Part shown: positions 12,694-23,999 of the stretch, in pieces
How positions within the stretch are numbered: the first letter of the stretch is position 1
Layout of the letters: every line of letters begins with the position of its first letter
NCBI RefSeq assembly: GCF_037126465.1
Contig: NC_088210.1
Coordinates: 13,600,011-13,664,010 of the forward strand
Length of the DNA: 64,000 nt
DNA from: Ornithodoros turicata
Lineage: Eukaryota; Arthropoda; Arachnida; Ixodida; Argasidae
Reading direction: 5' to 3'
Translations under genes and position numbers: made by a program
Notes under the pieces: generated by a model
What the model saw: only the letters and a program-made list of their open reading frames with translations
What the model was told of the DNA's origin: nothing
Databases searched by the model: none

Positions 12694-13015
12694 ATGGTTT
12701 CTTTACGAACGGTGGTTGTTAGCATCCTGACGGCGCTCAAGGTTCTCGGCGAACAGGGACACCGGGTGACCCTACAGTGGGTCCCCGGTCACACCGGCAT
12801 TCAGGGCAACGAAGAGGCAGATTTGGCGGCTGCTGGGGCCCACCGTATCTCCAGAGCCGTGCCCATTATCCTCTCCAACGGTGATAGACGCTCCTACTTG
12901 TCTGCGTTGGTGTCACCCTTGGCCCGCCAGCAATGGCTGCATGACATCACGTTGACATCAAGTTCATCGGAACGAAGGAGAACGGGAATCCTGAGCTGAA
13001 ATGTCTCCGCTGTGA
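12694..13015 (+). pseudogene. LINE RNase H domain fragment
   Basis: The frame gives LQWVPGHTGIQGNEEADLAA, the C-terminal RNase H motif (His, then Asn-Glu-Ala-Asp) of I-clade-like non-LTR retrotransposons, followed by ALVSPLARQQWL and LKCLRCEP. The upstream reverse transcriptase is absent; the fragment begins near 12700. Confidence 0.7.
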
Positions 13016-13177
13016 GCCGAAGACGAAGTTTCTAAGTATCTCCCCTGTCCCTGTCTCAGTTACCCCCAGTTTAGGCGTTCCTTTCATTGTTTTGCCTGCA
13101 ATTACGCACGATTACCCAAGAAGGGATGTCTCTGTGGCTCCAGAGTGACATATCATGAGCCAAAGGCGAAAGATATG

Positions 13178-13547
13178 GGCTGCGTTCCAATACCCCGGTT
13201 AGTCGACTGCCTAGCGGTCTAACCGGAAGTGCCGTCATGTTAAGCCTCGTTCCAAATCTCGAAAAGTCCGTTATTCAGTCGGCTACCGCCTAGTGCGCAT
13301 CGATGCAGTCTAGTTATACGACTGACCATCTGACAGCCTGGATGGCTGACAGCGGGAAACGCGAGTACCTGCTGCGCTTGCGCCGTACGCATTTCTTGCG
13401 TGAGCAACGAGATGGCGTCACAGGCGCCTCGGCGAGGCAAGCCTGTTCCAATAGTGACAAGCAAAGGGCAAAAGCAAAGTGACAAGCAAAGCAAACTCAG
13501 CTGCCTAGTCAGGCGGCTTCGCGGGCGCGAGGTATTGGAACGCAGCC
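13178..13547. mobile_element. Second copy of the GGCTGCGTTC element, 370 bp
   Basis: Same ends (GGCTGCGTTCCAATACC and its complement), flanked by ATG on both sides (13175-13177, 13548-13550). Internally it shares CGGTTAGTCGACTGCC and GCGCCGTACGCATTTCTTGC with the copy at 911 but lacks about 140 bases of its middle. It abuts the next element at 13564. Confidence 0.72.
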
Positions 13548-13563
13548 ATGGTCTGTGTACAGA

Positions 13564-13857
13564 ATAGACCTCTACCTGTCTGTAAACAAGTGACGTCGTA
13601 ATGTTCGACAGCGCCACCAGTTTGGTAGAGTTGAACTGCGTTCACAGCTAGAGGCGAACAAGGTCGCGTCCGAAAACCACGGTCTTGAGGGGATTACGAT
13701 GATCTCTGAAAAGGACGGGACCTTCGGTCCTACTTTTCTTTCACAAGGAAGCAGCGAACAATTGCCAATTCGTAGAACCCAGCTCTCCCCTTCCGATCTG
13801 TTTTGGTTTCGGAGTGTCTACCAACGTCATTATGACGTTTCTCGGGTAGAGGTTTAT
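13564..13857 (+). mobile_element. MITE with ATAGACCTCTACC ends, copy A
   Basis: Begins ATAGACCTCTACCTG and ends GGTAGAGGTTTAT, with internal blocks CAAGGTCGCGTCCGAAAACC, GTCTTGAGGGGATTA and CCTACTTTTCTTTCA shared with the copies at 16415 and 34382. About 295 bp, no coding. Directly followed by a GTAAC-rich block to 14033. Confidence 0.7.
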
Positions 13858-14033
13858 TGCAAAAAGTAACTCCACCCGTACTTGGATACATTTTTAAGGA
13901 TTTTTGTAACCGTATCTCAGTATTTTTTTTCCTGTCAGTAACTCTAACTGTAACTTAATTACATTTGATGCTGAATATCTGTAACTGTAACTTAGTTACC
14001 GTTTGAAAAGTAACTTTAACAACCCTGCTCATC
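13858..14033. mobile_element. GTAAC-rich solo end of a hAT-like element
   Basis: Repeated AAGTAAC/GTAACTGTAACTTAGTTAC motifs ending AAAAGTAACTTTAACAACCCTGC. The end read on the minus strand, GCAGGGTTGTTAAAGTTAC, resembles the CAGTGTTGGG...GTTAC class of hAT termini. No matching second end nearby. Confidence 0.45.
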
Positions 14034-14035
14034 AG

Positions 14036-14380
14036 GCCACTCATTCATGATGCGACGTCCTTCACGAGGTCGGCTGTGAAGGCACGCGAAGCTTGCCCTT
14101 CACACCGGACTTACACTCATGAGGCCCTGACCAGTGGCACGGAGATCCACGCGCGAGGTCTTGCTCTCCCAAGCATATATCCTGAACGCATTCACTCATG
14201 ACGCTTTGGCTCTCACGTATGATATCTTGCCCTTCACACTGGATATCCACTCATGAGGCCCTGACCAGTCACGACATTCATTCACGATGTCTTGCTGTCC
14301 TGGACATCGATCGCAAACGCACTCATTCATGACGAGCTGTCCTTCACATTATCGATCACGAGGTCACTCACTCCCCTCAG
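14036..14380. repeat. Degenerate tandem repeat built on CACTCATTCATGA / CCTTCACAC
   Basis: Recurring blocks: CTCATTCATGATGCGACGTC, TTGCCCTTCACACCGGA, CACTCATGAGGCCCTGACCAG (twice), ATTCACGATGTCTTGC, CTCATTCATGACGAGC. Period irregular, roughly 50-130 bases. Nothing codes here. Confidence 0.6.
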
Positions 14381-14522
14381 GAGATATATTGTGAGAGTTG
14401 TTACGCTGTTACAACAATAGCGGAACTTTATATAATCAACGGTGATAGTAACGAGGATGAACGATTTATAAAATTAATCGTTACCTATACCAATATACGA
14501 CGCCAGCTGTATCAGAAGCGGG

Positions 14523-14560
14523 ATAGTTCATAGTTAGTTCATAGTTAGTTCATAGATAGT
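14523..14560. repeat. Short tandem repeat TTCATAGTTAG, three units
   Basis: AGTTCATAGTTAGTTCATAG continues to ATAGTCTCATAG. Confidence 0.75.
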
Positions 14561-15460
14561 CTCATAGTTTCGGTTTCGCTTTATCGTTTTCGCTGTTTAT
14601 AAATTATACGCGCACGTTTATACGAAACGGAGGCTGTTGTCAGCATCTGGGGTGTGGTCTTTGCTGAAACAAACCTTCACTTAATTTTGGGCACAACCGT
14701 TGCGGACCCTCCCTTTAAAAGCCTTCTGCGCTGAGCTGCTGAGCTTTCACGAACTGCGCTATTCTATACAGCTTTTACGATCCAAGCGGAACATTAAAGA
14801 CCTAGTGATTAGCCACCGCCTAATTACGAGCGTGTACGGGCAGTAGTAAAGTGAAGTTTCAACAGCTTCTGCGCTGTGTCGTTACTGTTACGAGGTCACC
14901 GGAGGAGGGGGGGGGGGTGCTATCGATGTTTACCGGGCTGCTGCTCGGAGATGGAGGGGGGGAGATATTTGCCTTAGGAGCATCTGAGTAAAGCCCCGGG
15001 GGAAAACATCCAGGCAGCACAGCTGGTACCCGGATTAGACAGATCGCGGTGATGCGATGTTGGGATTCGGGATATCGCGACTCTCGAAATCACGGTTGTT
15101 TTTCGCGCGTCGCCAAATCCCGCGAGATTACAGGAACTCGAGGTGAACAGGACCCCATAACAAGCGACACGCGACGCGCTGCAGAATTTGTCGCTGTCGC
15201 GTCTGGTCATGGCGCGACTTCCTGGTCCATTTGACCAGCGACATTTCGTCGCCGAGAAATGGTGTTTTTGGAGAAGCAATACTTATTTTATTCGAGCTAA
15301 GTTGTAAATTGCCATAAATATATCAAAAATAGTATTTCACTCGTCAAAACGAGGAGATTTTCACTTCATTTTGCTTGCTACGTATTTCACCGATTCTATA
15401 TACTTCGATACCTCAAATATTCGGTCTTGTAAGTCGAAGCGTGGTCTCGTCCTAGGTGCC
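14560..15460. other. Intergenic
   Basis: A G-run at 14905-14920 and nothing codes. Confidence 0.5.
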
Positions 15461-15466
15461 AACGTG

Positions 15467-15468
<2 letters not shown>

Positions 15469-15499
<31 letters not shown>
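15469..15499. repeat. (AT)n microsatellite
   Basis: About 15 uninterrupted AT units. Confidence 0.95.
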
Positions 15500-15501
<2 letters not shown>

Positions 15502-15845
15502 AGGGGGCTACGCGCGCGCAACTATACGAATGACACTGTTCTTATTTGTGGAGAACATAAACAAAGGCCACGTGGATTTTTCCCTAAAAAAGCGCCGCAT
15601 ATTAAATTAAAAAAACAAAGGAATGAAAAGCATTATCACTGGGGTTCTGGGTCTTCGGAGTTTATCTTTTGACACATGTTCAGAAGCTGTTTCTCAGAGT
15701 CAAGAATTCTGAGTTTTTGAAGAGAGGACAAGAACACAAGCGAGCTGATGTAATGTTGGAGTAGGAAGCATCCCCTTGAGCATGAGGAGAACGAAGTACA
15801 CAGGAGGCTCGCGAACCAGCAAATGAACAGTTCATTAGCAGTAAC

Positions 15846-16345
15846 TAGAGTCACTAAATAAGCTACACTTCAGAGTATCGCCACTGAGGCAAAATAGAGT
15901 CACTAAATAAGCTACGCTTCAGAGTAGCGACACTGTGCCGCCATGTTGTTTCGGATGACCTCCAGCGCCATCCATTTAGCGCTCTTCGAAGTGTCGTCTT
16001 CTTCCACTGCTGAACTTCACCTTCATCTATTTCTACTGCCAAAATAGAGGTGGGGCTGGAGGTCATCCGAAACAACATGGCGGTTCAGTGTCGCTACTCT
16101 GAAGCGTAGCTTATTTAGTGACTCTAAGGCAAAAGGGCGAGTTCGAGCCGCCACGTTGTTTCCGTTGACCTCCAACCCCACCTCTGCTTTAGCAACAGAA
16201 AGAGATGAAGATGAAGTTCGGCAGTGGAAAAGGATAACACTTCGAAGAGCGCTCCATGGATGGCGCTGGAGGTCAAACGGAAACAACATGGCGCCCTTTT
16301 GCCTCAGTGTCGATACTCTGACGCGTAGCTTATTTAGTGACTCTA
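15846..16345. mobile_element. hAT-type MITE (outer), 500 bp, perfect 8-bp target duplication
   Basis: Ends TAGAGTCACTAAATAAGCTA and its complement, flanked by GCAGTAAC at 15838-15845 and 16346-16353. TAGAG fits the YARNG start of hAT elements and an 8-bp duplication is their hallmark. The arms continue inward as an imperfect inverted repeat (AACAACATGGCGCC... against the left). Carries a second, smaller element in its left arm. Confidence 0.85.
15895..16126. mobile_element. hAT-type MITE (inner), 232 bp, nested in its own family
   Basis: Same TAGAGTCACTAAATAAGCTA ends, flanked by AGGCAAAA at 15887-15894 and 16127-16134. Arms are near-perfect over their whole length (GCCGCCATGTTGTTTCGGAT against its complement). 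Confidence 0.85.
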
Positions 16346-16414
16346 GCAGTAACAAAACCAAGGTTGGGGAAAGGATTTGACAGAGAGGGGGTTAGGGACA
16401 ACGAGGGCTGGCAT

Positions 16415-16719
16415 ATAGACCTCTACCCGTGAAACGTCATCACGACATTGGTATAAACAGACTGAAACCGAAACAAATCGGAAGGGGAGGACTGTATGTC
16501 CCACGAATGGGCACTTGGTCACTACTTCCTATTGAAAGAAAAGTAGGACGGAAGGTCGCGTCCCTTTCAGACGCCATCGTATAATCCCCTCAGGACCGTG
16601 GCTTTCGGGGGCGACTTTGTTCACCCCTAGCTTCGCCTAGCGTATAGTTCAACTCTACCAAATTGGCGGCGCTGTCTAACACAATGACTTGATTTGTTCA
16701 CAAACCAGGAGAGGTCTAT
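16415..16719 (-). mobile_element. MITE with ATAGACCTCTACC ends, copy B
   Basis: Reverse orientation relative to copy A: ATAGACCTCTACCCG at the left, GAGAGGTCTAT at the right, and the AAAGAAAAGTAGGACGG and TAATCCCCTCAGGACCG blocks between. Confidence 0.7.
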
Positions 16720-17239
16720 TGTAGCAGCTTCAAGAATGACCCGGGACCGGTTATTTTCAACACCATACAGGCAGTCGGTTTTCGTTTCGTTTCGTTTCTG
16801 AGTTTTCGGTCGTTTATTTTAGCAGCTCGGTTAATAACCGAAATTCGGAGAAAAAGTGACGGAAGTGAGGATGAGGAACCAGAAAAAGAAACGGTATAGT
16901 CACAGAAACAACCCCAGCGAATATCAACGACCTGAGCCCCTACGTCATCGATTATGTTTCGCTGCCGCGCAAAGGCTGCTGGTGGGGACCTATCAGCCTT
17001 ACCAGCCCTTTTCGGCCTATCATCCGACGCGTTTTTCCCGCTTCTTACAAGCTACCGCAAAATATGACATCGAACCGGTCTTCTCGTGACGTCAAGTGTT
17101 TGTACACAGAGGGGCGCCTATGAGCATGATGATGATGATGATGCGAGTTTTTTGGCGCATGATGAATGGGCAAATTCGCCACCTGAGTTGTGGCTACCAT
17201 AATACCGACGGGACTGTATGAAATATTGCGTGACAATTA

Positions 17240-17712
17240 AAGTAGCACAGAAGTCATTTTTAACACCCAGTTTTCTTCCTATAAAACTGTTAAGTTTGCC
17301 AGTAAGATGCACCATGCGAAGTAATTTACACCACAGAGTCATAATTATCGCGGAAATTGAATTTAAAATACGCCGCAAAAAGCGACCGTGCGCAACGGTG
17401 GTGAAGAGCAGTACCAGCCTGTGATCTGCCTGGAACCTCGCGCTGACGCTATAAGGAGAACGCTCGCTGATTGGCCTAGAGAAATGTTGTCTGCTACTCC
17501 GCTGTCGTCTGCTACTCGGCTGTTCGGGGTTCTGATAAAGCCTTTCTCCTTGCCCCTCGGTAATGCTTCGGCCGCTCTTTCTATCCCCAATTCTCCGGGA
17601 AAACTGGCAAAACAGGTTTACGGCGGCAAAGGGACAATGCGCTGACCCCCACTGACCGGCAAACCAGAACGAGTCTCCTTATGCCGTCATCGGTGACGTG
17701 CCATCATACCTC
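17240..17712 (-). repeat. LTR-like repeat, about 470 bp, inverted copy
   Basis: Reverse-complement relative of 26927-27392, from AGTAGCACAGAAGTCA to ATCATACCTCCT, including CGCTCGCTGATTGGCC (inverted CCAAT). Open frames in it are not conserved between the two copies. Confidence 0.55.
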
Positions 17713-17905
17713 CTCATCCTCGTTATAGCTTGAGTGGCGAGTTAAGGGTGAAGGCGCGGAGCTATGTTTATGTGAGTTTTTTTCTGGGAAACAAATTGCA
17801 CACATCAAAACCTTTCGCGCTATTCGGTATAATGACACACACACTTTCATCAGATGTCTTAATCTGAAATTTTTTTGGATGGCCCTCTGTACTCCTTTAA
17901 GTGAT
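17700..17905 (+). repeat. Dispersed repeat ending TTGGATGGCCCTCTGTACTCC
   Basis: Shares CATCAAAACCTTTCGCGCTA, CACTTTCATCAGATGTCTTA and TTTTGGATGGCCCTCTGTAC with the copies in the citrate carrier introns (59640, 60440). Confidence 0.5.
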
Positions 17906-18112
17906 CGGTTGGTTGGAAAAAAGAAAGAAAAAGAGAAATATGGAGATGTTGGCCCAACTCTACATTGGGTCGGCAACTCCAGTATACGCTTATGGTAGCG
18001 AGGTCTGGCTACCAAGGAGTCAAAAAGGATGTTACTTCCACAAAAGTCCTAGAAGGAAGGAGATCACCGAGCGTGAAACATGTCAATGTCCTGTTGGCCA
18101 TTCACCAAGTAG

Positions 18113-18365
18113 TACACTCTTAAAAATGAACTTCACCACATAGCACGCTCCTAGCCAACCATCATCTCAAATGATATCGTTATCTGCCCTGATTTGTTGA
18201 AAACGGGGGGCGTACGCCTTTTTTGTGACAATTATGAACAGCATAAGTGTCACAGAAAAGGCGTACGCCCCCCGTTTTCAACAAATCAGGGCAGATAACG
18301 ATATCATTTGAGATGATGGTTGGCTAGGAGCGTGCTATGTGGTGAAGTTCATTTTTAAGAGTGTA
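18113..18365. mobile_element. Palindromic YR-flanked MITE, core type A
   Basis: Reference copy: TACACTCTTAAAAATGAACT ... AGAGTGTA. The two arms are complementary over about 115 bases (TAGCACGCTCCTAGCCAACC, GATATCGTTATCTGCCCTGA, GGCGTACGCC) around an ATTATGAACAGCATAAG loop. TA on both outer edges. Non-coding. Confidence 0.88.
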
Positions 18366-19093
18366 GTAGCGGCTAATTTCGCGCAAAACTTGCAGCCTCC
18401 AACAAATCGGGACAAACATCTAGGTTAGATATTTTGCGTCTTCCCTTAAAACTTAAATTCTACTTTGTTTCAGTAAAAATACAATAAAAATAACGACGTC
18501 AAGCCCACGACGTAGTTAATCAGTGTACAATTCAAACGGTTAGGAGCATCGAGGTTTATAGACAAGCTTTCTGGTCAGAATCCGTTTAACAAACATTCGG
18601 ATGCACGTTAATGAACGTCAGATGCACGATGATTTCCTGCAGAATCGAGTGCAGATTTTGTACGAATGCTCGTCAATAAACCTCGATCCTCCTGACCGTT
18701 TGAACTTTATCGTTTCGGGATAATGAGGGTCTTCCACGGTACACGGAGCTTCCGGTGAGGCGATTCCGTTTTACAACGCGCTCCCCTTTCAGACAACTAC
18801 ACATACGAGATACAACGACGGAAAGAGTGCGCTCTGCCTTGCACGCGTGAGAAAGCATCGTGAAAGCATTCAACTGCCCCTGCCAAGTGCTAAAGACACG
18901 CTTTCTTTTTTCGGAAGCTGTTCGACTCCAGACATGAGCAGTCCAAGTCCACCTGTCTACAGGTGCTGAAAGGCGCAGTGGAGTTGAAGAAAGCCCTCTT
19001 CGGAGATCACAGAGGATGAGGTTGGGCTCGCGACCGAAGGTGGTGTTTATTTGTTTGCCATCGTCGTCGATGGTGGTGGTGGTGACGTTGCCT

Positions 19094-19334
19094 GCACACT
19101 TAAAAATGAACTTCATCACATAGCACGCTCCTAGCCAACCATCATCCCGAATGACAACGTTCTCGCCCCTGATTTGGAGAAAACGGGAGGAGGAGCCTAT
19201 TTTGTGCCGTGCATGATGGCCACAAAATAGGCTCCTCCTCCCGTTTTCAGCAAATCAGGAGCGAGAACGTTGTCATTCGGGATGATGGTTGGCTAGGAGC
19301 GTGCTATGTGGTGAAGTTCATCTCTAAGAGTGTA
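19094..19334. mobile_element. Palindromic MITE, core type B
   Basis: Same outer arms; centre GGAGGAGGAGCCTATTTTG and its complement, with ACAACGTTCTCGCC in place of GATATCGTTATCTGCC. The left terminus is slightly altered (CACACTTAAAAATG). Confidence 0.85.
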
Positions 19335-19515
19335 CGTTTAGCATCCTTCAACTACGTCACACGAATACTATACGCCCTTTTTCTTCGGCGGTAATAACTG
19401 CGCTAGAGTAGATTAGAAAAATAAAATAGAAAACAAATAATGTGGAGTTGTTCGTTCCGATGGGATAAAGACTACGAACATGCGGACGGCGTACTTTTTC
19501 TTCGGTGCGACACTC

Positions 19516-19768
19516 TACGCTCTTAAAAATGAACTTCACCACATAGCACGCTCCTAGCCAACCATGATCTCGAATAATATCGTTATCTGCCCTGATTTGT
19601 TGAAAATGGGAGGCGTACGCCTTTTTTGTGACAATTACGAACAGCATAAGTGTCACAAAAAAGGCGTACGCCTCCCGTTTTCAGCAAGTCATGGCAGATA
19701 ACGATATCCTTCGAGATTATGGTTGGCTAGGAGCGTGCTATGCGGTGAAGTTCATTTCTAAGAGTGTA
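19516..19768. mobile_element. Palindromic MITE, core type A
   Basis: TACGCTCTTAAAAATGAACT to AGAGTGTA, TA at both edges, GGCGTACGCC core in both arms. Confidence 0.86.
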
Positions 19769-20096
19769 GAAATGCGCCCCCGGCTTACCAGATGGCTTCA
19801 ATAACGGCACTAATAAATACATCGCAGGCACCTGGACTCAAAAACACGAGACCCAAAGCAAAAGTGACACGCCGTCATTCACTCAAGGGTGACACATGCT
19901 AAAGACTTTTCTGTGGATATCACCTACACAACCTATAAGAAATGGAGCTGCAGGCGACATATGAAGTCACCACATAGCTCCAGCAAACATCCAGTTAAAA
20001 GAAGAAGAAGCATGCGGACACGGGAACCCGCTCCGGATGCAAAACGAGCACATCTCCGCTGGGAAGCGAAGAAAGCCGCTTCAGATACCTTTCCTT

Positions 20097-20254
20097 CCCA
20101 AGCAGCACTGCACAATGTACTGAAAGTCGAGTGCAATAGGGGTGGACGGGTAGGTGGAAGACCTTGAACGAACTGGTGAAGCTAAAGAACATTGATAAGA
20201 CACATACCGTCCACCCCTATTGCACTCGACTTTCGGTACATTGTGCTGCTTGGG
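20097..20254. repeat. Hairpin with 50-base arms and a 57-base loop
   Basis: CCCAAGCAGCACTGCACAAT ... GGGGTGGACGG and CCGTCCACCCC ... ACATTGTGCTGCTTGGG pair with few mismatches. The loop (20150-20206) is unique sequence. Confidence 0.8.
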
Positions 20255-20659
20255 TTTCTTTTTTCTTAATAAACATACCCCCCCCCCTCACTTCAGATCG
20301 ACTCAACCAGTCAACGTTTGTGCCAGGCAAGCATGTCCATCGTAAAAACACCATTCGACGTCAGAGTCCATTATCAGGAGGGTCGGGTGATACTGGGCTT
20401 CATTCGCTAACAATCGAACGCGTATCTAAAGAGCGTCGTCTTCAATAAACTTCGCAATAGCGTTTCGTTGTCATTGACTACGGGAATTCTTGCCGTGCGT
20501 TGTTGCCATTTCTCCGACGCCGTTTTCATACGTCATTTCACCCTGAAGCAACATGGCGTGCATTCGAGCAGTCTATAAACAATCAGAGCCCACGTCCTTT
20601 TCCGCGGCAGCTTGGATGGAATTGTTTGGTAGCGTGTTATGGCCCAGCTTCCTGCTTGC

Positions 20660-20880
20660 CTGTATATGGAGGCACGTTGTCCAGGAGAGATCGTACCACC
20701 TGGTCCGACTTCGCAGGGAACTGTGGCGACATTTGTCTTTACGTTTTATTAAGAAAATGCAGAGGAAACACCCCGACAGCCCTGTGCACAAAACCCAGTG
20801 CTCGGACTCGAGCCCAGGTCACGTTCCAGTAGGCGTTGGAAGCCAACAACCTTATACAGTCACTAAGCCCCGCGCACCTT
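20660..20880 (-). mobile_element. Decayed SINE
   Basis: TGGTCCGACTTCGCAGGGAA and CTCGGACTCGAGCCCAGGTC correspond to the body and B-box of the other SINEs in reverse orientation. Confidence 0.45.
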
Positions 20881-20989
20881 AAACACTGAAACACTTCCGC
20901 ATAACGCTCCTAGCCAACCATAATCCCGAATGACTGTTCTCTTCGCTGATTGGTTGAACGGGAAGCATACACCTTTGTGTGACCCGACC

Positions 20990-21860
20990 CTGACCCCGAA
21001 CCCGGGAGGTACCCGGGTTCGAATCCCGGTTCCGGCTGTGCTGTCTGGGGTTGTTCCTGGGTTTTCCTCAGACACTATCAGGCATATGTCGGCACAGTTC
21101 CCTTAGAAGTCGGCCCAGGACGCACACTCCCCCAGAGCGTCAGTCGTGACGTTGCCCACATACGTGAGGCCGACACCGGCAAGCCCTTTCGCCATCACCT
21201 CCACCACCACCGTTACCCGAGCCTGGGTTTTCCTCAGACGCTTTCAGACATATGTCGGTACAGTTCCCTTAGAAGTCGGCCCAGGACGCACATACTCCAA
21301 GGGTGTCAGTCGTGACGTTGCCCACCTTTATGAGGCCAACAACGGCGAGCCCTTTCAGGAGCACCAGCACCACCACCACCACCTCCAAGTGTTGACTCCG
21401 GTTCGACTCAGAACTAAATGGGACTTTCAATCGGACGATGCAAAAAAGAAAAAAAAAAAGACACCGAGCTTGGCTACTTGACTCCCTCATCTTGTCATCA
21501 CCACCCCATCATCACCTCATCATCGGATTCATCTACAGTCGTGACGGTGCCCACAGCTGTAAGGCCAACAACAGCGAGTTCACCACGGTCACCATCACCA
21601 CCACCACCACGTTACCAGGGTTCGTATCCGAGTGCCAGCTATGCCCGTGTGGGTTCCCTCGGGTTTCCCCAGACAATGTCGGCGCAGTTTCCTGTGAAGC
21701 CGGCCTAGAATGAAGGATCCCCCCCTCCCTGCGATAGTCGTGACGTTGAGCGCATGAGTTGGTCGACTACGGCAAGCAGTGAATGCCGTCACCACCAGCA
21801 CCGTGACACATATATTGCGATCTGTTATCATCACCATCACCAAGACCGTGACACTTTTCC
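20990..21860 (+). mobile_element. Tandem cluster of SINE bodies with CACCAT-rich tails
   Basis: B-box GGGTTCGAATCCCGGTTCC at 21016, then GGGTTTTCCTCAGAC, AGAAGTCGGCCCAGGACGCA and CGTGACGTTGCCCAC, repeated without the head at 21222-21400 and more decayed at 21535-21720 and 21735-21860. Each body ends in a CACCACCACC stretch. Confidence 0.65.
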
Positions 21861-22199
21861 TTAGCATATCGCCACTATACTGCCGTGACACCCACGCACT
21901 AATATTAAGGCATCCAATCCAATCCTGACCCAATCCAGCCCAGCAACGATCTGCGCTCAAAGCTCTTTTGACCCTTCTGGACACCATCGCACTTCGATCG
22001 TTATTGTGAAGGGGCTCGTTATTTTATTCCCCACTCCCCACTCTCCAAAGTCAAAATAAAGTTGTTGTTACGTTATTTGTCACACAAAAAAAAAACGTAT
22101 GCCCCACGCTTTACACGAACCACTAGTGATAACGGTATCGTTCTGTGCAATGCTTGGTCTGCCTCGCGTCACTTGGCGAACCAGTGTTGCTGGAGCGGG

Positions 22200-22550
22200 T
22201 GGAATTGTAATGCACGGAAGCGACAGACATTGGAACCACTGCGCATGCTCAAACCTAACTGTTGCGACCGCAGACCCGCGGCACAGGGCAATATAAAAAT
22301 AACTCTTTTGATTTTGCATGCGCGCCTTTCAGTCTTCTGCGCGGCGCCAGTAAGCAGACGACACTTATCTACAGAAGCAACTAGCGTCGTCTGCAAAGTG
22401 ACGCCGCGCAGAAGACTGAAAAGTGCGCTCATAAAACCAAAAGCTGTTCTTATATCGCCGTTGTGTCGCAGAAGACCTGCCCGGCACAAAAGCAGGTTGG
22501 AGCATGCGCAATGGTTCCACTTCCTTTGTTGTTCCAGACATTCGCGAGTG
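22200..22550. mobile_element. Inverted-repeat element around GGAACCACTGCGCATGCTC
   Basis: CATTGGAACCACTGCGCATG (22228) and GCATGCGCAATGGTTCCACT (22503) face each other, as do TTTCAGTCTTCTGCGCGGCG (22327) and CGCCGCGCAGAAGACTGAAA (22401). The long open frame over it is an artefact of the palindrome. Confidence 0.6.
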
Positions 22551-22874
22551 AGGGAGAGTGGAAAGCATGGCGCGTTTTCATTGTTCTTATTATATTGTCT
22601 TCGCACTATGTTGCAGAGTCTCGCGTCAGGTGCAGAGCTGGAAGGAAAGCGGGGATCGGAACAAAGTTTAGGTGTGCCATTCAAAATGAACATCACGGGG
22701 AAGTTCGTGGAAGAATGTGTAGCGAAAATTGCTGGAAGAACGGTGACTTGCACCCTCTGCAGATTTTACGGAGGAACCCCAACACAAATTGCGGAGAAAG
22801 TGGGTACGCTTGTACCAAGTAGTACCTATTCCAGTTTCTTAAGTCTAATAACTCTTTCTTTCTTTTTTTTAAAT

Positions 22875-23038
22875 TCCGTGTTAGCGCTGCGATGCGGTTG
22901 TGAGCAGCGTACAGATGTGGTCAGATGGAGAGAGGACAGCAGGAAGGAGTGGGGGACAGGGTGGTTAGTACGCGTCCTGGGCCGACTTCAGGGGGAACTG
23001 CCGACATTCGTGACAGAATTCGGACCCGTGTCACCTCC
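22875..23038 (-). mobile_element. SINE 3' part
   Basis: GTGTTAGCGCTGCGATGCGG, AGAGGACAGCAGGAAGGAGT and CGTCCTGGGCCGACTTCAGG match the tail region of the 37275 SINE; cut off by a palindromic MITE. Confidence 0.6.
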
Positions 23039-23291
23039 TACAGTCTTAAAAATGAACTTCACCTCATAGCACGCTCCTAGCCAACCACAATTTCGAATGA
23101 TATCCTTATCTGACCTGATTTGTTGAAAACGGGAGGCGTACGCCTTTTTTGTGACACTTATGCTGGTCATAATTGTCACAAAAAAGGCGGACGCCTCCCG
23201 TTTTCAACAAATCAGACCAGATAACGATATCATTCGAGATGATGGTTTGCTAGGAGCGTGCTATGCGGTGAAGTTCATTTTTAAGAGTGTA
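23039..23291. mobile_element. Palindromic MITE, core type A, inserted at a SINE end
   Basis: TACAGTCTTAAAAATGAACT to AAGAGTGTA, TA at both edges. It follows directly on a SINE body (22880-23038). Confidence 0.86.
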
Positions 23292-23316
23292 GTCTCGGCG
23301 TGGAAAGCGATCATCC

Positions 23317-23455
23317 TACACTCTTAAAAATGAACTTCACCGCATAGCACGTTCCTAGCCAACCATCGTCTCGAGTGATATCGTTATCTGTCCTGATTTG
23401 TTGAAAACGGGGGGCGTACGCCATTTCTGTGACAATTAGAACAGCATAAGTGACT
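23317..23455. mobile_element. Palindromic MITE, left half only
   Basis: TACACTCTTAAAAATGAACT through GGGGGCGTACGCC and the loop, then stops at AAGTGAC; the second arm is absent. It lies 25 bases from the preceding full copy, so a deletion between neighbours is possible. Confidence 0.8.
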
Positions 23456-23689
23456 ATCGCGAGCTACAGTGACTGACGAAGAACTACATGAGCGTGTGGC
23501 GCACGCCTATGTACTGTTGCGGCGACACTGTTCACTGATGATAATGGCGATGAGGCTGAATATACCGCATTTGGCGCTCACATTTTATAAGGTGCCACCC
23601 GGAGCGTTCCTGTTCCTTTACTCACTTCGGCTCGTTTGCTTATCTATATCTTAGCATGCGGTGATGATAGACCCAGTCTTTTTCTTAGC

Positions 23690-23833
23690 TTCTATACTCA
23701 GTCTTTGAGTCCTGTCCTGCGTCGTACCTTTGTATGTTCGTCCCCTCGTCTCCTCCCCAAACTCTGGGACACGTTGCCTGCGTCACACGATTGGCTTCCT
23801 TTTGACCACGACTCCCACGTTCCTTTTACTTAG
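23690..23833 (+). pseudogene. Possible LINE ORF2 C-terminal remnant
   Basis: The frame reads SPVLRRTFVCSSPRLLPKLW then DTLPASHDWLPF and a stop. The pattern RRTF.....RLWN.LP is common at the C-terminus of non-LTR reverse transcriptase proteins. Nothing upstream confirms it. Confidence 0.35.
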
Positions 23834-23978
23834 CGGGTATGGACATTGCATGGCTGGTAAACACGGAAGAAAACTGGTAATCAGCGATGGACATAACGTA
23901 CATGGAGCGTAGCGGACCTTTATAAACATCAGTCTCGGCAGAGACCACAATCTCGCTGAATCTCCTGACGAGCACTTT

Positions 23979-23999
23979 TCTCTCTCTCTCTCTCTCTAT
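23979..23999. repeat. (CT)n microsatellite
   Basis: Ten CT units. Confidence 0.9.

Noticed and set aside
22062..23069. 335-codon open frame on the + strand, the longest in the window
   Set aside because: It runs through an inverted-repeat element, SINE tail and the first bases of a palindromic MITE. No domain, no coding bias, and the same stretch is open on the other strand.
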